A DNA stretch of 64,000 bases from Pseudomonas sp. MPC6 (GTDB lineage Bacteria > Pseudomonadota > Gammaproteobacteria > Pseudomonadales > Pseudomonadaceae), in assembly GCF_006094435.1 (NCBI RefSeq), contig NZ_CP034783.1:2569001-2633000 (forward strand). The letters run 5' to 3'. The translations under genes were made by a program, and so were the position numbers. The notes beneath the pieces were generated by a model, which was given only the letters and a program-made list of their open reading frames with translations, made no database searches and was not told the origin of the DNA. Of this stretch, positions 52,397 to 61,631 are shown piece by piece (the stretch's first letter is position 1; every line of letters begins with the position of its first letter).

Positions 52397-53890
52397 ATGC
52401 AGATATTGGAACAACACACTACAGCGGCGTCGCAGACGCCGGCTACAGAACGCAAGGGCAGGCGTGGGCCGTTCAATTTGCTGCGCTGGTTCTCCTTGGG
52501 CAGCTTTTTCATCATCGCTGCCGTGGCGCTGGGGTTGGGCTCTGTTTCCACGCGATTCGTGGTGACCGAGAGTGTCGAACGCGATTCCATGCTGACCGCG
52601 CAGTTCATTCAGGCCATGGGTGACGCCGAAATCCGCCATGCTGCGATCAGCCCGAACCGAACCATGGGTGAAATGCTCGATCCACGCCAGGACCATGGGT
52701 ATCCCGACGTCGAACCGGCGACCCGAGCCGCCGCGCGCATCGAGTTTCTCGATCATGTGGAGCATTTGCCCGACCTGCTGCTGGCCACGGTGTATGCCCA
52801 GGACCGTACCGTCGTCTGGTCGACCAACCCCGAGTTGATCGGTGAGCGCATTGAAGGCGATGACGAGCTGGATGAGTCCTTCACCATGAAGGAGTCGGTG
52901 TCCACCAGCTACCACGAGATTGTCGAGGAACGCCCCGAGCAGCGATTGCTGCGCGAACCTGAATACCTGTTCATCGAGAACTATATCCCGATGTTCAATG
53001 CCGACAAAAGCCAAGTGATCGCCATGGTGGAAATCTACAAGGAACCGGTGGATCTGGTGGCGCGCATCCAGCGCGGTTTCAAGGCCATCTGGCTGGCGAC
53101 GGTGCTGGGCGGCGCGGCGATTTACCTGGCGTTGTTCTGGATAGTGCGGCGTGCGGCCAAGCTGCTCGAGAGCCAGCAGAAACAACTGGTCAGCAACGAG
53201 ACCTTTGTTGCCCTGGGGGAGATGTCCTCGGCGGTGGCTCACAGCCTGCGCAATCCGCTGGCGAACATACGTTCCAGTGCCGAACTGGCCCAGGACATCG
53301 CCAGCCTGGGCGCGCAGAAGAACATCGGCGACATCATCAACCAGGTCGATCGCATGTCGCGCTGGGTCCGGGAACTGCTGATGTCGTTGCGACCGGTGAA
53401 TGACGACGATGAGACAGTGGACCTGGTGCTGGCCATCGACGACACCCGGGGTGCCTTCGACGCGCTGATCAAGCGCTACGGGGTCGAGGTGCGTTTCACC
53501 CCACAGGGTTGTCCGCTGGTGGTCAGCCAAAAGGTATTGCTCACGCAGATTCTCAATAGCCTGTTCGCCAATGCCCTGGAAGCCATGCCCAAGGGCGGCG
53601 TGCTCAGTATCGAGATCGAATCGCCGCAGCCGGGGCGGGTGTGCATGACCCTGAGCGACACCGGCAAGGGCATGAACCCGCAGCAACAGCAAATGGTGTT
53701 CAAGCCGTTTTTCACCACCAAACAAGGCGGGTTGGGCGTAGGCCTGGCCCTGGTCAAACGAATAATGGAGCGTTTCGACGGCTCGGTCGAACTGACCAGC
53801 CGGGAGCAGGAAGGAACCCGCGTCAGTCTCAACTTTATAGTGGCAACGGGAGGGGAAAATGGAGCGCAGCATACTGCTGGTCGAGGATGA
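52397..53890 (+). CDS. mnxS2: Sensor histidine kinase MnxS2
   Basis: 497-aa sister of MnxS1. Two membrane helices (about residues 30-55 and 232-255) flank the periplasmic sensor (VVWSTNPELIGERI, EYLFIENYIPMF). The kinase core has EMSSAVAHSLRNPLANIRSS, ILNSLFANALEAM, LSDTGKGMNPQQ and GGLGVGLALVKR. The last 32 bases overlap mnxR, so kinase and regulator are translationally coupled. No CCCC-N6-GGGG element lies in the 100 bases upstream. Two intact kinases for one regulator suggests two input signals. Confidence 0.9.
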   Translation: MQILEQHTTAASQTPATERKGRRGPFNLLRWFSLGSFFIIAAVALGLGSVSTRFVVTESVERDSMLTAQFIQAMGDAEIRHAAISPNRTMGEMLDPRQDHGYPDVEPATRAAARIEFLDHVEHLPDLLLATVYAQDRTVVWSTNPELIGERIEGDDELDESFTMKESVSTSYHEIVEERPEQRLLREPEYLFIENYIPMFNADKSQVIAMVEIYKEPVDLVARIQRGFKAIWLATVLGGAAIYLALFWIVRRAAKLLESQQKQLVSNETFVALGEMSSAVAHSLRNPLANIRSSAELAQDIASLGAQKNIGDIINQVDRMSRWVRELLMSLRPVNDDDETVDLVLAIDDTRGAFDALIKRYGVEVRFTPQGCPLVVSQKVLLTQILNSLFANALEAMPKGGVLSIEIESPQPGRVCMTLSDTGKGMNPQQQQMVFKPFFTTKQGGLGVGLALVKRIMERFDGSVELTSREQEGTRVSLNFIVATGGENGAQHTAGRG

Positions 53891-55289
53891 TGAACTCCTC
53901 GCCGAGAATATTCAGACCTATCTGGAGCGTAAAGACTTCGAGGTGACAGTCTGCCACTCGGCCGAGGATGCACTGGGGCAACTGGGCACGTTCGTGCCTG
54001 ATGTGGTGCTCACCGATAATTCGCTGCCGGGCATGAGCGGTCACGACCTGATCCAGAAGCTGCGCATCAGCGCGCCGGACCTGAAGGTGATCATGATGAC
54101 CGGTTACGGCAACGTCGAAGATGCCGTGACGGCGATGAAGGAGGGCGCGTTCCATTACGTCACCAAGCCGGTGGCCCTGCCGGAGCTCAAGCTGTTGCTG
54201 GACAAGGCCCTGGCCACCGAGCGGATGGAGCGCACGCTGTCGTTCTACCAGGAACGCGAAGCGCAGAAGTCCGGGGTGCAGGCCTTGATCGGCGATTCGG
54301 CGCCCATGCAATATCTTAAAAACACCATCGGCCAGTTGCTCGACGCCGAGCGGCGGATGGCCAACACCGATCTGCCGCCGGTACTCGTCGAAGGCGAGAC
54401 CGGTACCGGCAAGGAACTGGTGGCCCGGGCGCTGCACTTCGACGGTCCGCGCAGCAAAGGCCCGTTCATCGAATTCAACTGCGCGTCGATTCCCTCCAAT
54501 CTGGTGGAGTCGGAACTGTTCGGTCACGAGAAGGGCGCCTTCACCGACGCCAAGGACCGTCGCGTCGGGCTGGTGGAAGCGGCCGATGGCGGTACGCTGT
54601 TTCTCGATGAAGTCGGGGAAATGGACCTGTTGCTGCAAGCCAAACTGCTGAAGTTGCTGGAAGACCGGACCATTCGCCGGGTCGGTTCGGTGAAGGAGCG
54701 CAAAGTCGATTTGCGGGTGATCAGTGCCACCAACTGCAACCTCGAACAGATGGTCCAGCAGGGCAAGTTCCGCCGCGACCTGTTCTTCCGCCTGCGCATC
54801 ATCTCGATCAAAGTGCCGCGCCTGTATGCCCGTGGCGAAGACATCCTGGTGCTGGCCCGGCATTTCCTGGCGATCCATGGCAAACGCTATGGCAAGCCGC
54901 ACCTGCATTTCAGCGACCAGGCCGAAGAGTTGCTGCTCAACTACAGTTGGCCGGGCAACGTGCGCGAGTTGCGCAACATGCTGGAGCAGACCGTGCTGCT
55001 GGCCCAGAGCGACACCATCGCCACCCACCAGTTGAACGTGTGCCTGAGCCTGGTGGACGAGCCTCTGGCGTACCAACAGGAGCTCCAACACAGCGAACCG
55101 CGTCCGGCCTACAACGGCACCGAGTCGATGAACCTGCCGGAAGTGGAGCGCGACATGGTGCGCAAGATGCTCGACAAGACCGACTGGAACGTCACCAAGT
55201 CCGCACGGCTGCTGGGCCTGAGCCGCGACATGCTGCGTTACCGGATCGAAAAACTCGGCCTCGCACGCCCGGATAAACGTCAGTGGTAG
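53859..55289 (+). CDS. mnxR: NtrC-type sigma-54 response regulator MnxR
   Basis: 476 aa. Receiver (phospho-acceptor D53 in VVLTDNSLPGMSG), AAA+ domain (Walker A GETGTGKELVARA, Walker B GGTLFLDEVGEM, sensor region FRRDLFFRLRI) and a Fis-type helix-turn-helix (NVTKSARLLGLSRDMLRYRI). The sigma-54 contact loop reads GAFTDA rather than GAFTGA. It should activate sigma-54 promoters from distant sites; the CCCC-N6-GGGG palindromes found before the cluster's operons are the natural candidates. The 3' end overlaps the convergent gene by ten bases. Confidence 0.92.
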   Translation: MERSILLVEDDELLAENIQTYLERKDFEVTVCHSAEDALGQLGTFVPDVVLTDNSLPGMSGHDLIQKLRISAPDLKVIMMTGYGNVEDAVTAMKEGAFHYVTKPVALPELKLLLDKALATERMERTLSFYQEREAQKSGVQALIGDSAPMQYLKNTIGQLLDAERRMANTDLPPVLVEGETGTGKELVARALHFDGPRSKGPFIEFNCASIPSNLVESELFGHEKGAFTDAKDRRVGLVEAADGGTLFLDEVGEMDLLLQAKLLKLLEDRTIRRVGSVKERKVDLRVISATNCNLEQMVQQGKFRRDLFFRLRIISIKVPRLYARGEDILVLARHFLAIHGKRYGKPHLHFSDQAEELLLNYSWPGNVRELRNMLEQTVLLAQSDTIATHQLNVCLSLVDEPLAYQQELQHSEPRPAYNGTESMNLPEVERDMVRKMLDKTDWNVTKSARLLGLSRDMLRYRIEKLGLARPDKRQW

Positions 55290-55666
55290 ACCTGGGCAGG
55301 CTGTTCCTGGCCGCGGAGGCACGCGAGCATACAGGAGGGGTCGAGCACTTCTTCGTTGACGTAGACGCCGCGTTCCGCGTCATAGGAGCGGATGAACACC
55401 CGCACGGTGGCATCCGCGACGGTCGGCAATCGTGAGTCGTAGAACACATGCTGGCTCGCAATCGGGATGAACTCCCGCGGGGCCGTCGGAATGTACGACC
55501 GCGGCGGCACTGTGCTCAGGGACGGTGGAACGGGATGGGCGAAGGGTTGGTTGTCGCCGTAATAGTTGAACCCGCTGCTGTAATCGGTGGTGGGGGTCAG
55601 GTCGTCCGCCTGGGCGGCGGTGGTCAGGCAGACAGCGAACGCCAGCATCAGATCGGTTTTGCTCAT
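55280..55666 (-). CDS. Small exported protein of unknown function
   Basis: 128 aa. A signal peptide (KTDLMLAFAVCLTTAAQA) is followed by a Pro/Tyr-rich stretch (SSGFNYYGDNQPFAHPVPPS) and a beta-rich end (ATVRVFIRSYDAERGVYVNEE) with two Cys in SCMLACLRG. No domain recognised. ATG 55666 with CAGGTG upstream. Tail-to-tail with mnxR, so it marks the edge of the Mn cluster; whether it belongs to it is unknown. Confidence 0.65.
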   Translation of the reverse strand: MSKTDLMLAFAVCLTTAAQADDLTPTTDYSSGFNYYGDNQPFAHPVPPSLSTVPPRSYIPTAPREFIPIASQHVFYDSRLPTVADATVRVFIRSYDAERGVYVNEEVLDPSCMLACLRGQEQPAQVYH

Positions 55667-55845
55667 GGTTGCACCTGCGAAATCGGTATTCCCGCATTTC
55701 CCCAAGGTCATTAACTATAGCTGTCATATGGGCACGCGTTTGCGATGTCTGGGTTACAAGAAACCAACAAACGCCAAATGGGTTTTTTCAAGGCGCTGAT
55801 CTAGACTCGTGCCGGTCAATCAAGACCCGAGTTCTGGAGCGTGCA

Positions 55846-56652
55846 ATGGAAATGCCGACAAAAGAAAACGCCATCGCCAGCAACCGCGATGCCTGGAATG
55901 ACTCCGCCCGACACCACAAGGACGCCCCGGAATGGCAGGCTCTTTCGAGCGCCGTGGGTCATCGGGGTTTTTCCTGCCTGGATGAGACCCTGACCGATTT
56001 GCTGGAACAGGTCGGCGTCGATGGCAAGGATGTGGTGCAACTGGGCTGCAACAACGGACGCGAAAGCGTTTCGCTGTTTGCGCTGGGTGCCCGCAGCGTG
56101 GTCGGCGTCGACCAGTCCGCCGCCTTCCTCGATCAGGCGCGGGAGCTGGCGTCTCGTTCGCCCCATGCGCCTGAATTCATCGAGGCCGACATCCATCGTC
56201 TGCCGGGCGAACTTCGCGATCGTTTCGACGTGGCGCTGATCACCATCGGCGTCTTGAGCTGGATGCCGGACATCGGCGAATTTTTCCGCCATGTCGAGCA
56301 AACCCTCAAGCCTGGCGGCAGCCTGGTAGTGTACGAAACCCACCCCTTCCTGGAAATGTTCGACCCCGAGTCAGCTGATCCCTTTCGCCCGGACAGCTCG
56401 TACTTTCGCCGCGAACCTTTCGTGCAGGACCAGCCCATCGTCTACGAAGGCCAAGTCGAACAACCCTGCGCGACGTCCTACTGGTTCGTGCACACCCTGG
56501 GCGCGATCTTCACCGGCGCCATCGACGCCGGACTGCAGATCAGTCACTTCAAGGAGTACCCGCATTCCAACCGCGAGGAACTCTATGACCAGTATCAACA
56601 GCAGCAGGCGCAGTTGCCGTTGTGTTTTACGTTGGTGGGGGTGAAGGGTTGA
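55846..56652 (+). CDS. Class I SAM-dependent methyltransferase
   Basis: 268-aa cytoplasmic methyltransferase. Motif I is VVQLGCNNGRESVSLFALGA (SAM-binding glycine loop, with Cys-Asn in place of the usual Gly-x-Gly spacing), followed by the acidic VVGVDQSAAFLDQA, motif DVALITIGVLSWMPD and LKPGGSLVVYETHPF. Substrate unknown. ATG 55846 follows GGAG; upstream in-frame starts overlap the divergent promoter region. Confidence 0.88.
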   Translation: MEMPTKENAIASNRDAWNDSARHHKDAPEWQALSSAVGHRGFSCLDETLTDLLEQVGVDGKDVVQLGCNNGRESVSLFALGARSVVGVDQSAAFLDQARELASRSPHAPEFIEADIHRLPGELRDRFDVALITIGVLSWMPDIGEFFRHVEQTLKPGGSLVVYETHPFLEMFDPESADPFRPDSSYFRREPFVQDQPIVYEGQVEQPCATSYWFVHTLGAIFTGAIDAGLQISHFKEYPHSNREELYDQYQQQQAQLPLCFTLVGVKG

Positions 56653-56677
56653 GTTTCTGAGCTGGACTATGTGTAGC

Positions 56678-56795
56678 TGCCACTGACGCCTTCGCGAGCA
56701 AGCTCGCTCCCACAGGGGATCTGCGTCGGTCACAAAACTCGCTCAAACACAAATAAAATGTGGGAGCGTGGCTTGTCTGATCGCCGCACCGCCAC
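56678..56795. repeat. Two REP elements in opposite orientation
   Basis: CGCGAGCAAGCTCGCTCCCAC is followed about 55 bases later by GTGGGAGCGTGGCTTG with the TCTGATCGCCGCACCG variant tail. They fill most of the gap between the methyltransferase and ABC transporter genes. Confidence 0.8.
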
Positions 56796-56864
56796 AATGA
56801 ACGATAACGCGGTGCCACTGGCGTCCGCTATCCTAGGTCCACTGACCTCAACGAGCCTGCCCCC

Positions 56865-57533
56865 ATGCTGTCGGTCCAAGGCGTCTTCAAAAGCTACGCC
56901 ACTCCCCAGGGTCCATTACCCGTATTGCAAGGTGTCGACCTGACCTTGAAACCCGGCAGCAGCCTGGCGCTGATGGGCGAGTCGGGCAGTGGCAAGAGCA
57001 CCTTGCTGCACTTGATCGCCGGGTTGGACAAGGTCGATCGCGGCAGCATCGTCAGTGGCGGGCATCGCCTGGAACAGATGAGCGAAGGGCAATTGGCAAA
57101 CTGGCGGCGGACTGAAATCGGCCTGGTGTTCCAGCAGTTCAACCTGATCGGCAGCTTGCGCGTGGAAGACAATCTGGCGTTCCAGGCACGGCTGGCGGGG
57201 CGCCATGATCCGCGTTGGCAGGCGCATCTGGTGCAGCGTCTGGGGTTGGCTGATCTGCTGCGGCGTTATCCGGAGCAATTGTCCGGCGGGCAACAGCAGC
57301 GGGTGGCGCTGGGCCGGGCGCTGGCGTCGCAACCGCAACTGCTGCTGGCCGACGAACCCACCGGCAGCCTCGATGAAGCCACCAGCGACGAGGTGTTGAA
57401 GTTGCTGCTGGAACTGCTCGACGACAGCCCCACAACCTTGTTGATGGTCACCCACAGCCCACGGGTCGCGGCGCGACTGGCGGAGAAAGTGGTGCTGCAG
57501 GGTGGCCGTCTGGCTGGCGCGGACGAGCGCTGA
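56865..57533 (+). CDS. ABC transporter ATP-binding protein (LolD/MacB-type)
   Basis: 222-aa ATPase. Walker A GESGSGKSTLLHLIAG, Q-loop LVFQQFNLIGS, signature LSGGQQQRVALGRAL, Walker B LLLADEPTGSLD and the switch His in MVTHSPR are all present. It belongs to the type VII (mechanotransmission) ABC group and pairs with the FtsX-like permease that overlaps its 3' end by 32 bases. Likely works on an envelope substrate rather than by transport through a channel. Confidence 0.93.
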   Translation: MLSVQGVFKSYATPQGPLPVLQGVDLTLKPGSSLALMGESGSGKSTLLHLIAGLDKVDRGSIVSGGHRLEQMSEGQLANWRRTEIGLVFQQFNLIGSLRVEDNLAFQARLAGRHDPRWQAHLVQRLGLADLLRRYPEQLSGGQQQRVALGRALASQPQLLLADEPTGSLDEATSDEVLKLLLELLDDSPTTLLMVTHSPRVAARLAEKVVLQGGRLAGADER

Positions 57534-60006
57534 AGTGCGGGTCTTTGGCGAAACCTTGCGCGCGCTGCTCAGCCATTGGCGGCAGCACCCGGTGCAATTT
57601 TTCAGCGTGCTGACCGGGCTCTGGCTCGCCACCAGTCTGCTGGCCGGCGTGCAGGCGCTGAACAGCCAGGCGCGGGACAGCTATGCCCGGGCCAGCCAGA
57701 TGATCGGCGGTGAACCCCAGGCCAGCCTCAGTACCCCCAGCGGCGCGACCTTTTCCCAGCAAGTGTTTGTCGACCTGCGCCGTGCAGGCTGGCCGGTGTC
57801 GCCGGTGCTGCAGGGCCGGCTGACACTCAAGGGCCATGAAGACCAGCGCTTGCAGCTGATGGGCATCGAGCCGGTGTCGCTGCCGGCCGGTTCCGCGGTG
57901 GCCGGGCAGGCACTGGCGATCGAGCAGATCGTCGAATTTTTCAGCCCGCCGGGCAAGACCTGGATTTCGCCGCAGACCTTGCAGGCCCTGGGCTTGCACG
58001 AAGGTGAACAGCCGTCGAGCCTGGGCGGCGTGGCATTGCCGCCGCTGCGCGTGGAAAACGAGATGGCCCCCGGTGTGTTGCTGGTGGACATCGGCGTCGC
58101 CCAGCAGGTGCTGGGGCTGCCGGATCAACTGTCGCGCCTGCTGCTGCCCAGGGATTTCAGCGCGACGCTGCCCGATCAATTCAAAGGCCAGCTGCAACTC
58201 AAGAGCAGCGGCGATGAGAACAATCTCGCGCGCCTGACCGAGAGTTTTCACCTGAACCTCGATGCCCTGGGGTTTCTGTCATTCGTGGTCGGCTTGTTCA
58301 TCGTTCACGCCGCCATCGGCCTGGCGTTGGAGCAACGCCGAGGATTGTTGCGAACCTTGCGCGCCTGTGGCGTCAGCGCGCGGATGTTGATTGCGTGCCT
58401 GAGCGTCGAACTGGGTGGACTGGCACTGATCGGCGGCCTCGCTGGAGTGATCAGCGGCTACGTGCTGGCCAGCGTGCTGTTGCCGGATGTCGCCGCCAGC
58501 CTGCGCGGGTTGTATGGCGCCGAAGTGGCAGGACGGCTGAGCCTGAGCCCGTGGTGGTGGCTCAGCGGCGTCGGCCTGAGCCTGCTCGGCGCCTTGCTGG
58601 CAGGTGCCAACAGTCTGTGGCGGGCGGCGCGTCTGCCGTTGCTGGCCCTGGCTGATCCGCAGGCCTGGCATCAGGCGCATGCGCGCTGGTTGCGACGCCA
58701 GGGATGGGTGGCCGGGACTGCCGCTTTAATTGCGCTGCTGGCATTGCTGCGGGGCGACAGCCTGGCCAGTGGTTTCGTGCTGATGGCCGCGCTGTTGCTG
58801 GGCGCCGCGCTGGCGCTGCCGGTGGTGCTCAATAGCGTGCTGAGCCTGGTATTGCCGCGCAGTCGCTCGGTGCTCGGCCAATGGTTTGTCGCCGATTGCC
58901 GCCAGCAACTGCCGGCCCTGAGCCTGGCATTGATGGCGCTGCTGTTGGCCCTGGCGGCCAACATCGGTGCCGGCAGCATGACCGCCGGTTTCCGCCAGAC
59001 TTTCAGCGACTGGCTCGAACAACGGTTGACCGCCGAGCTCTACCTCAACCCGCAAAACCCGGCCCAGGCCAGGGAGCTGCACAGCTGGCTCAAACAGCAA
59101 CCGCAGCTCACGGCGGTGCTGCCCAACTGGCAGGTGTCTGTCCAGGTGCAAGGGTGGCCGGCGGATATTTTTGGCGTGATCGATCACCCGACCTACCGCC
59201 AGCACTGGCCGCTGCTGGAAGCCTTGGGCGACAAGCCGTGGGAGCGCCTGGCCGGCGACGATGCGCTGATGCTCAGCGAGCAACTGGCCCGGCGCTTGAA
59301 AGTGCGCCTTGGCGATCACCTGACGATACCGACGCCGGGCGGCCCGTGGTCGCCACAGATCGTCGGGATCTACGCCGACTATGGCAACCCCAAGGGCCAC
59401 ATTCTGGTCAACGCCGACCACTTGCTGCGCGCCTGGCCGCAGTTGACCCCCAACCGCTTCAACTTGCGCATCGACCCGCCGTCGATCCCGGCATTCCTGG
59501 CGGCGCTGCAAGCGCGCTTCCATCTGGATGACAGCCGCATCGTCGATCAGGCGCGGCTCAAGGGCTGGTCCACGCAAGTGTTCGAGCGCACTTTCGCCGC
59601 GACCGCTGCGCTCAACAGCCTGACCCTCGGCGTGGCGGGCGTGGCGTTGTTCATCAGCCTGTTGACCCAGAGCCAGAGCCGCCTCGGGCAGCTTGCACCA
59701 CTGTGGGCGCTGGGTGTGACGCGCCGGCAATTGATGCTGCTCAACCTTGGGCAAACCTGGCTGCTGGCGGTGCTGACGTTGGTGCTGGCATTGCCATTGG
59801 GCATCGCGCTGGCCTGGTGCCTGAATGCCGTGATCAACGTCCAGGCCTTCGGCTGGCGTCTGCCGCTGCAGGTGTTCCCGCTGCAGCTGTTGCAGTTGCT
59901 GGGGTGGGCGCTGCTCGCGACCTTGCTGGCGTCGGCGTGGCCGCTGTACTCGCTGTATCGCACGCAACCGGCGGATCTTCTGAGGACCTTTGCCCATGAG
60001 GATTAA
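57502..60006 (+). CDS. ABC transporter permease, FtsX-like (MacB/LolE superfamily)
   Basis: 834-aa inner-membrane protein with two FtsX-type units: a first helix near residues 35-55, a large periplasmic domain, three helices about 255-385, then several more between 410 and 500, a second periplasmic domain and a last three-helix block (about 695-825). The GTG 57502 start lies inside the ATPase gene; GTG 57535 is an alternative. It forms a three-gene operon with the ATPase and the AttH-like lipoprotein. Confidence 0.88.
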   Translation: MAVWLARTSAEVRVFGETLRALLSHWRQHPVQFFSVLTGLWLATSLLAGVQALNSQARDSYARASQMIGGEPQASLSTPSGATFSQQVFVDLRRAGWPVSPVLQGRLTLKGHEDQRLQLMGIEPVSLPAGSAVAGQALAIEQIVEFFSPPGKTWISPQTLQALGLHEGEQPSSLGGVALPPLRVENEMAPGVLLVDIGVAQQVLGLPDQLSRLLLPRDFSATLPDQFKGQLQLKSSGDENNLARLTESFHLNLDALGFLSFVVGLFIVHAAIGLALEQRRGLLRTLRACGVSARMLIACLSVELGGLALIGGLAGVISGYVLASVLLPDVAASLRGLYGAEVAGRLSLSPWWWLSGVGLSLLGALLAGANSLWRAARLPLLALADPQAWHQAHARWLRRQGWVAGTAALIALLALLRGDSLASGFVLMAALLLGAALALPVVLNSVLSLVLPRSRSVLGQWFVADCRQQLPALSLALMALLLALAANIGAGSMTAGFRQTFSDWLEQRLTAELYLNPQNPAQARELHSWLKQQPQLTAVLPNWQVSVQVQGWPADIFGVIDHPTYRQHWPLLEALGDKPWERLAGDDALMLSEQLARRLKVRLGDHLTIPTPGGPWSPQIVGIYADYGNPKGHILVNADHLLRAWPQLTPNRFNLRIDPPSIPAFLAALQARFHLDDSRIVDQARLKGWSTQVFERTFAATAALNSLTLGVAGVALFISLLTQSQSRLGQLAPLWALGVTRRQLMLLNLGQTWLLAVLTLVLALPLGIALAWCLNAVINVQAFGWRLPLQVFPLQLLQLLGWALLATLLASAWPLYSLYRTQPADLLRTFAHED

Positions 60007-61066
60007 GGTCGGTGTGTTGATTCTGGCATTGCTCGGCGGGTGCGATCACCCGGCGCCTGTCGAGAAAGGCTTCGCGGGGCTGGGCAATCAGGCTGCCGCG
60101 TTCAAGCCGGTGGTGCCTGGCAGGGTCTTCAGTTTCCCGCTGGATCACGGCCCTCACGCCGGTTTTCGCATCGAATGGTGGTATGTCACCGCCAACCTCA
60201 AGGACGCTCAGGGCAACGTGTTTGGCGCGCAATGGACCTTGTTTCGCAGTGCCTTGAACGCGGCGCCCGAGCAAGCTGGCTGGGGTAGCCCGATCATCTG
60301 GCTGGGGCATGCCGCGGTGACGTCGGCAACGGTGCACCACGCCGCCGAACGTTACGCCCGGGGTGGCGTCGGCCAGGCCGGGGTGAACCTGACGCCGTTC
60401 AGTGCGTGGATCGACGATTGGCATTTCAGCAGCCAGGCCAGGGCTGACAACCCGTTGGCCGACCTGCAGCTCAGCGCCCGGGACAAGGCGTTCAACTATC
60501 AATTGCGGCTGACTTCTGCGCGTCCGTTGGTGTTGCAGGGCGACCAGGGTTTCAGCCAGAAGTCCGAACAGGGCGAGGCGTCCTACTACTACAGTCAACC
60601 GTTTTTCCAGGCCAGTGGCACCCTCGAAATCGATGGCAAGTCACATCAGGTCAGTGGCCTGGCCTGGCTCGATCGCGAGTGGAGCAGCCAGCCGCTGACC
60701 GCGAATCAAACGGGCTGGGACTGGTTTTCCCTGCACCTGGACAGCGGCGAGCAGGTCATGCTGTACCGCATGCGGCATAGGGACGGCGAGCCATACCTCA
60801 CTGGCACCTGGATCGACGCCCGGGGGCAGACGCAGTCATTGCATGCCGCCGACATCCTGCTCGCACCACAGGGCACGGCGAACGTCGCCGGCCGCTCCAT
60901 GCCCGTGCGCTGGTCGATCAAGATTCCCGGCAAGCAACTCGACATCACGATCAATGCCCTCAACCCCAATGCCTGGATGGATTTGCGCATTCCCTATTGG
61001 GAGGGACCGGTGCAGGTGACCGGCAGCCATGGCGGGCAGGGGTATCTGGAAATGACCGGCTATTAA
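59996..61066 (+). CDS. Lipoprotein with AttH/CrtC hydroxyneurosporene-synthase-like domain
   Basis: 356-aa lipoprotein (lipobox LALLGGCD). The mature part is a double lipocalin-like fold with the AttH signature FRIEWWYVTANL, then LGHAAVTS, SYYYSQPFF and LAWLDREWSSQ. Such proteins sit next to FtsX-like ABC transporters in many proteobacteria; the ligand is thought to be lipid-like but is not known for this one. Its ATG overlaps the permease stop by 11 bases, so the three proteins likely act together. Confidence 0.88.
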   Translation: MRIKVGVLILALLGGCDHPAPVEKGFAGLGNQAAAFKPVVPGRVFSFPLDHGPHAGFRIEWWYVTANLKDAQGNVFGAQWTLFRSALNAAPEQAGWGSPIIWLGHAAVTSATVHHAAERYARGGVGQAGVNLTPFSAWIDDWHFSSQARADNPLADLQLSARDKAFNYQLRLTSARPLVLQGDQGFSQKSEQGEASYYYSQPFFQASGTLEIDGKSHQVSGLAWLDREWSSQPLTANQTGWDWFSLHLDSGEQVMLYRMRHRDGEPYLTGTWIDARGQTQSLHAADILLAPQGTANVAGRSMPVRWSIKIPGKQLDITINALNPNAWMDLRIPYWEGPVQVTGSHGGQGYLEMTGY

Positions 61067-61067
61067 A

Positions 61068-61131
61068 ATCAAAAGATCGCGTTGCCCTGTAGGAGCTGTC
61101 GAGCGAAAGCGAGGCTGCGATCTCTTGATCT
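61068..61131. repeat. AATCAAAAGATCGC inverted repeat, probable terminator
   Basis: AATCAAAAGATCGC is matched by GCGATCTCTTGATCTT with one mismatch. Related to the repeats at 766 and 63100. It follows the lipoprotein stop codon directly. Confidence 0.6.
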
Positions 61132-61203
61132 TGACCCAATCCCCCCGGAACTCCGAACGCCGCCCAACCCTCTACCGTACGAACGCCCAAGCTGGAGCCC
61201 GTC

Positions 61204-61446
61204 ATGAGCGACGACCTGAAACCGCCCGACCTTGCATCGTGGCAGCGCCTGTTCGAAGACAAGGCCTACTGGCAGCAGTCCCCCGATGCCCATTACGCCG
61301 AACTGTTGCGAGTGGCCGATGATTTGCTGGGGCAGGGCGCCATCGACCTTGAACAGTGGCAGGCCTTGAAGGCCAAGGCCGATCAATCCCATAAAGACTC
61401 GCCTGGAGTAAACGTCGCCCGGGAAGTCGACGACCCCCAAGCCTGA
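61204..61446 (+). CDS. Small hypothetical protein, 80 aa
   Basis: 80-aa acidic, helix-rich cytoplasmic protein (SWQRLFEDKAYWQQSPDAHY, LLRVADDLLGQGAIDLEQW). No family recognised, but the composition is protein-like. A start at ATG 61204, a short gap and a strong ribosome site before the next small gene suggest a two-gene transcript. Confidence 0.7.
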   Translation: MSDDLKPPDLASWQRLFEDKAYWQQSPDAHYAELLRVADDLLGQGAIDLEQWQALKAKADQSHKDSPGVNVAREVDDPQA

Positions 61447-61457
61447 GGAGAACCGTC

Positions 61458-61631
61458 ATGCACCGCAAAGCACCTGAGACCACGGAACACCCCGACGAGC
61501 CGCGGCCGCCCGGAGAAGTCGAACGCGACAACGACGCCCTGCGCCCCACCGATCCGACCCGGCGCAAGGACGGTGGTAAAGGTACCGACAGCGGCGAATC
61601 CACCGCGCAGGAAACCGCGAAGACGCCCTGA
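61458..61631 (+). CDS. Very small hydrophilic protein, 57 aa
   Basis: ATG 61458 follows GAGGAG by seven bases and the frame gives a 57-aa highly charged, Pro/Glu/Thr-rich peptide (PRPPGEVERDNDALRPTDPT, RRKDGGKGTDSGESTAQE). It resembles disordered small proteins common in Pseudomonas. It begins 11 bases after the preceding small gene's stop. Function unknown. Confidence 0.65.
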   Translation: MHRKAPETTEHPDEPRPPGEVERDNDALRPTDPTRRKDGGKGTDSGESTAQETAKTP

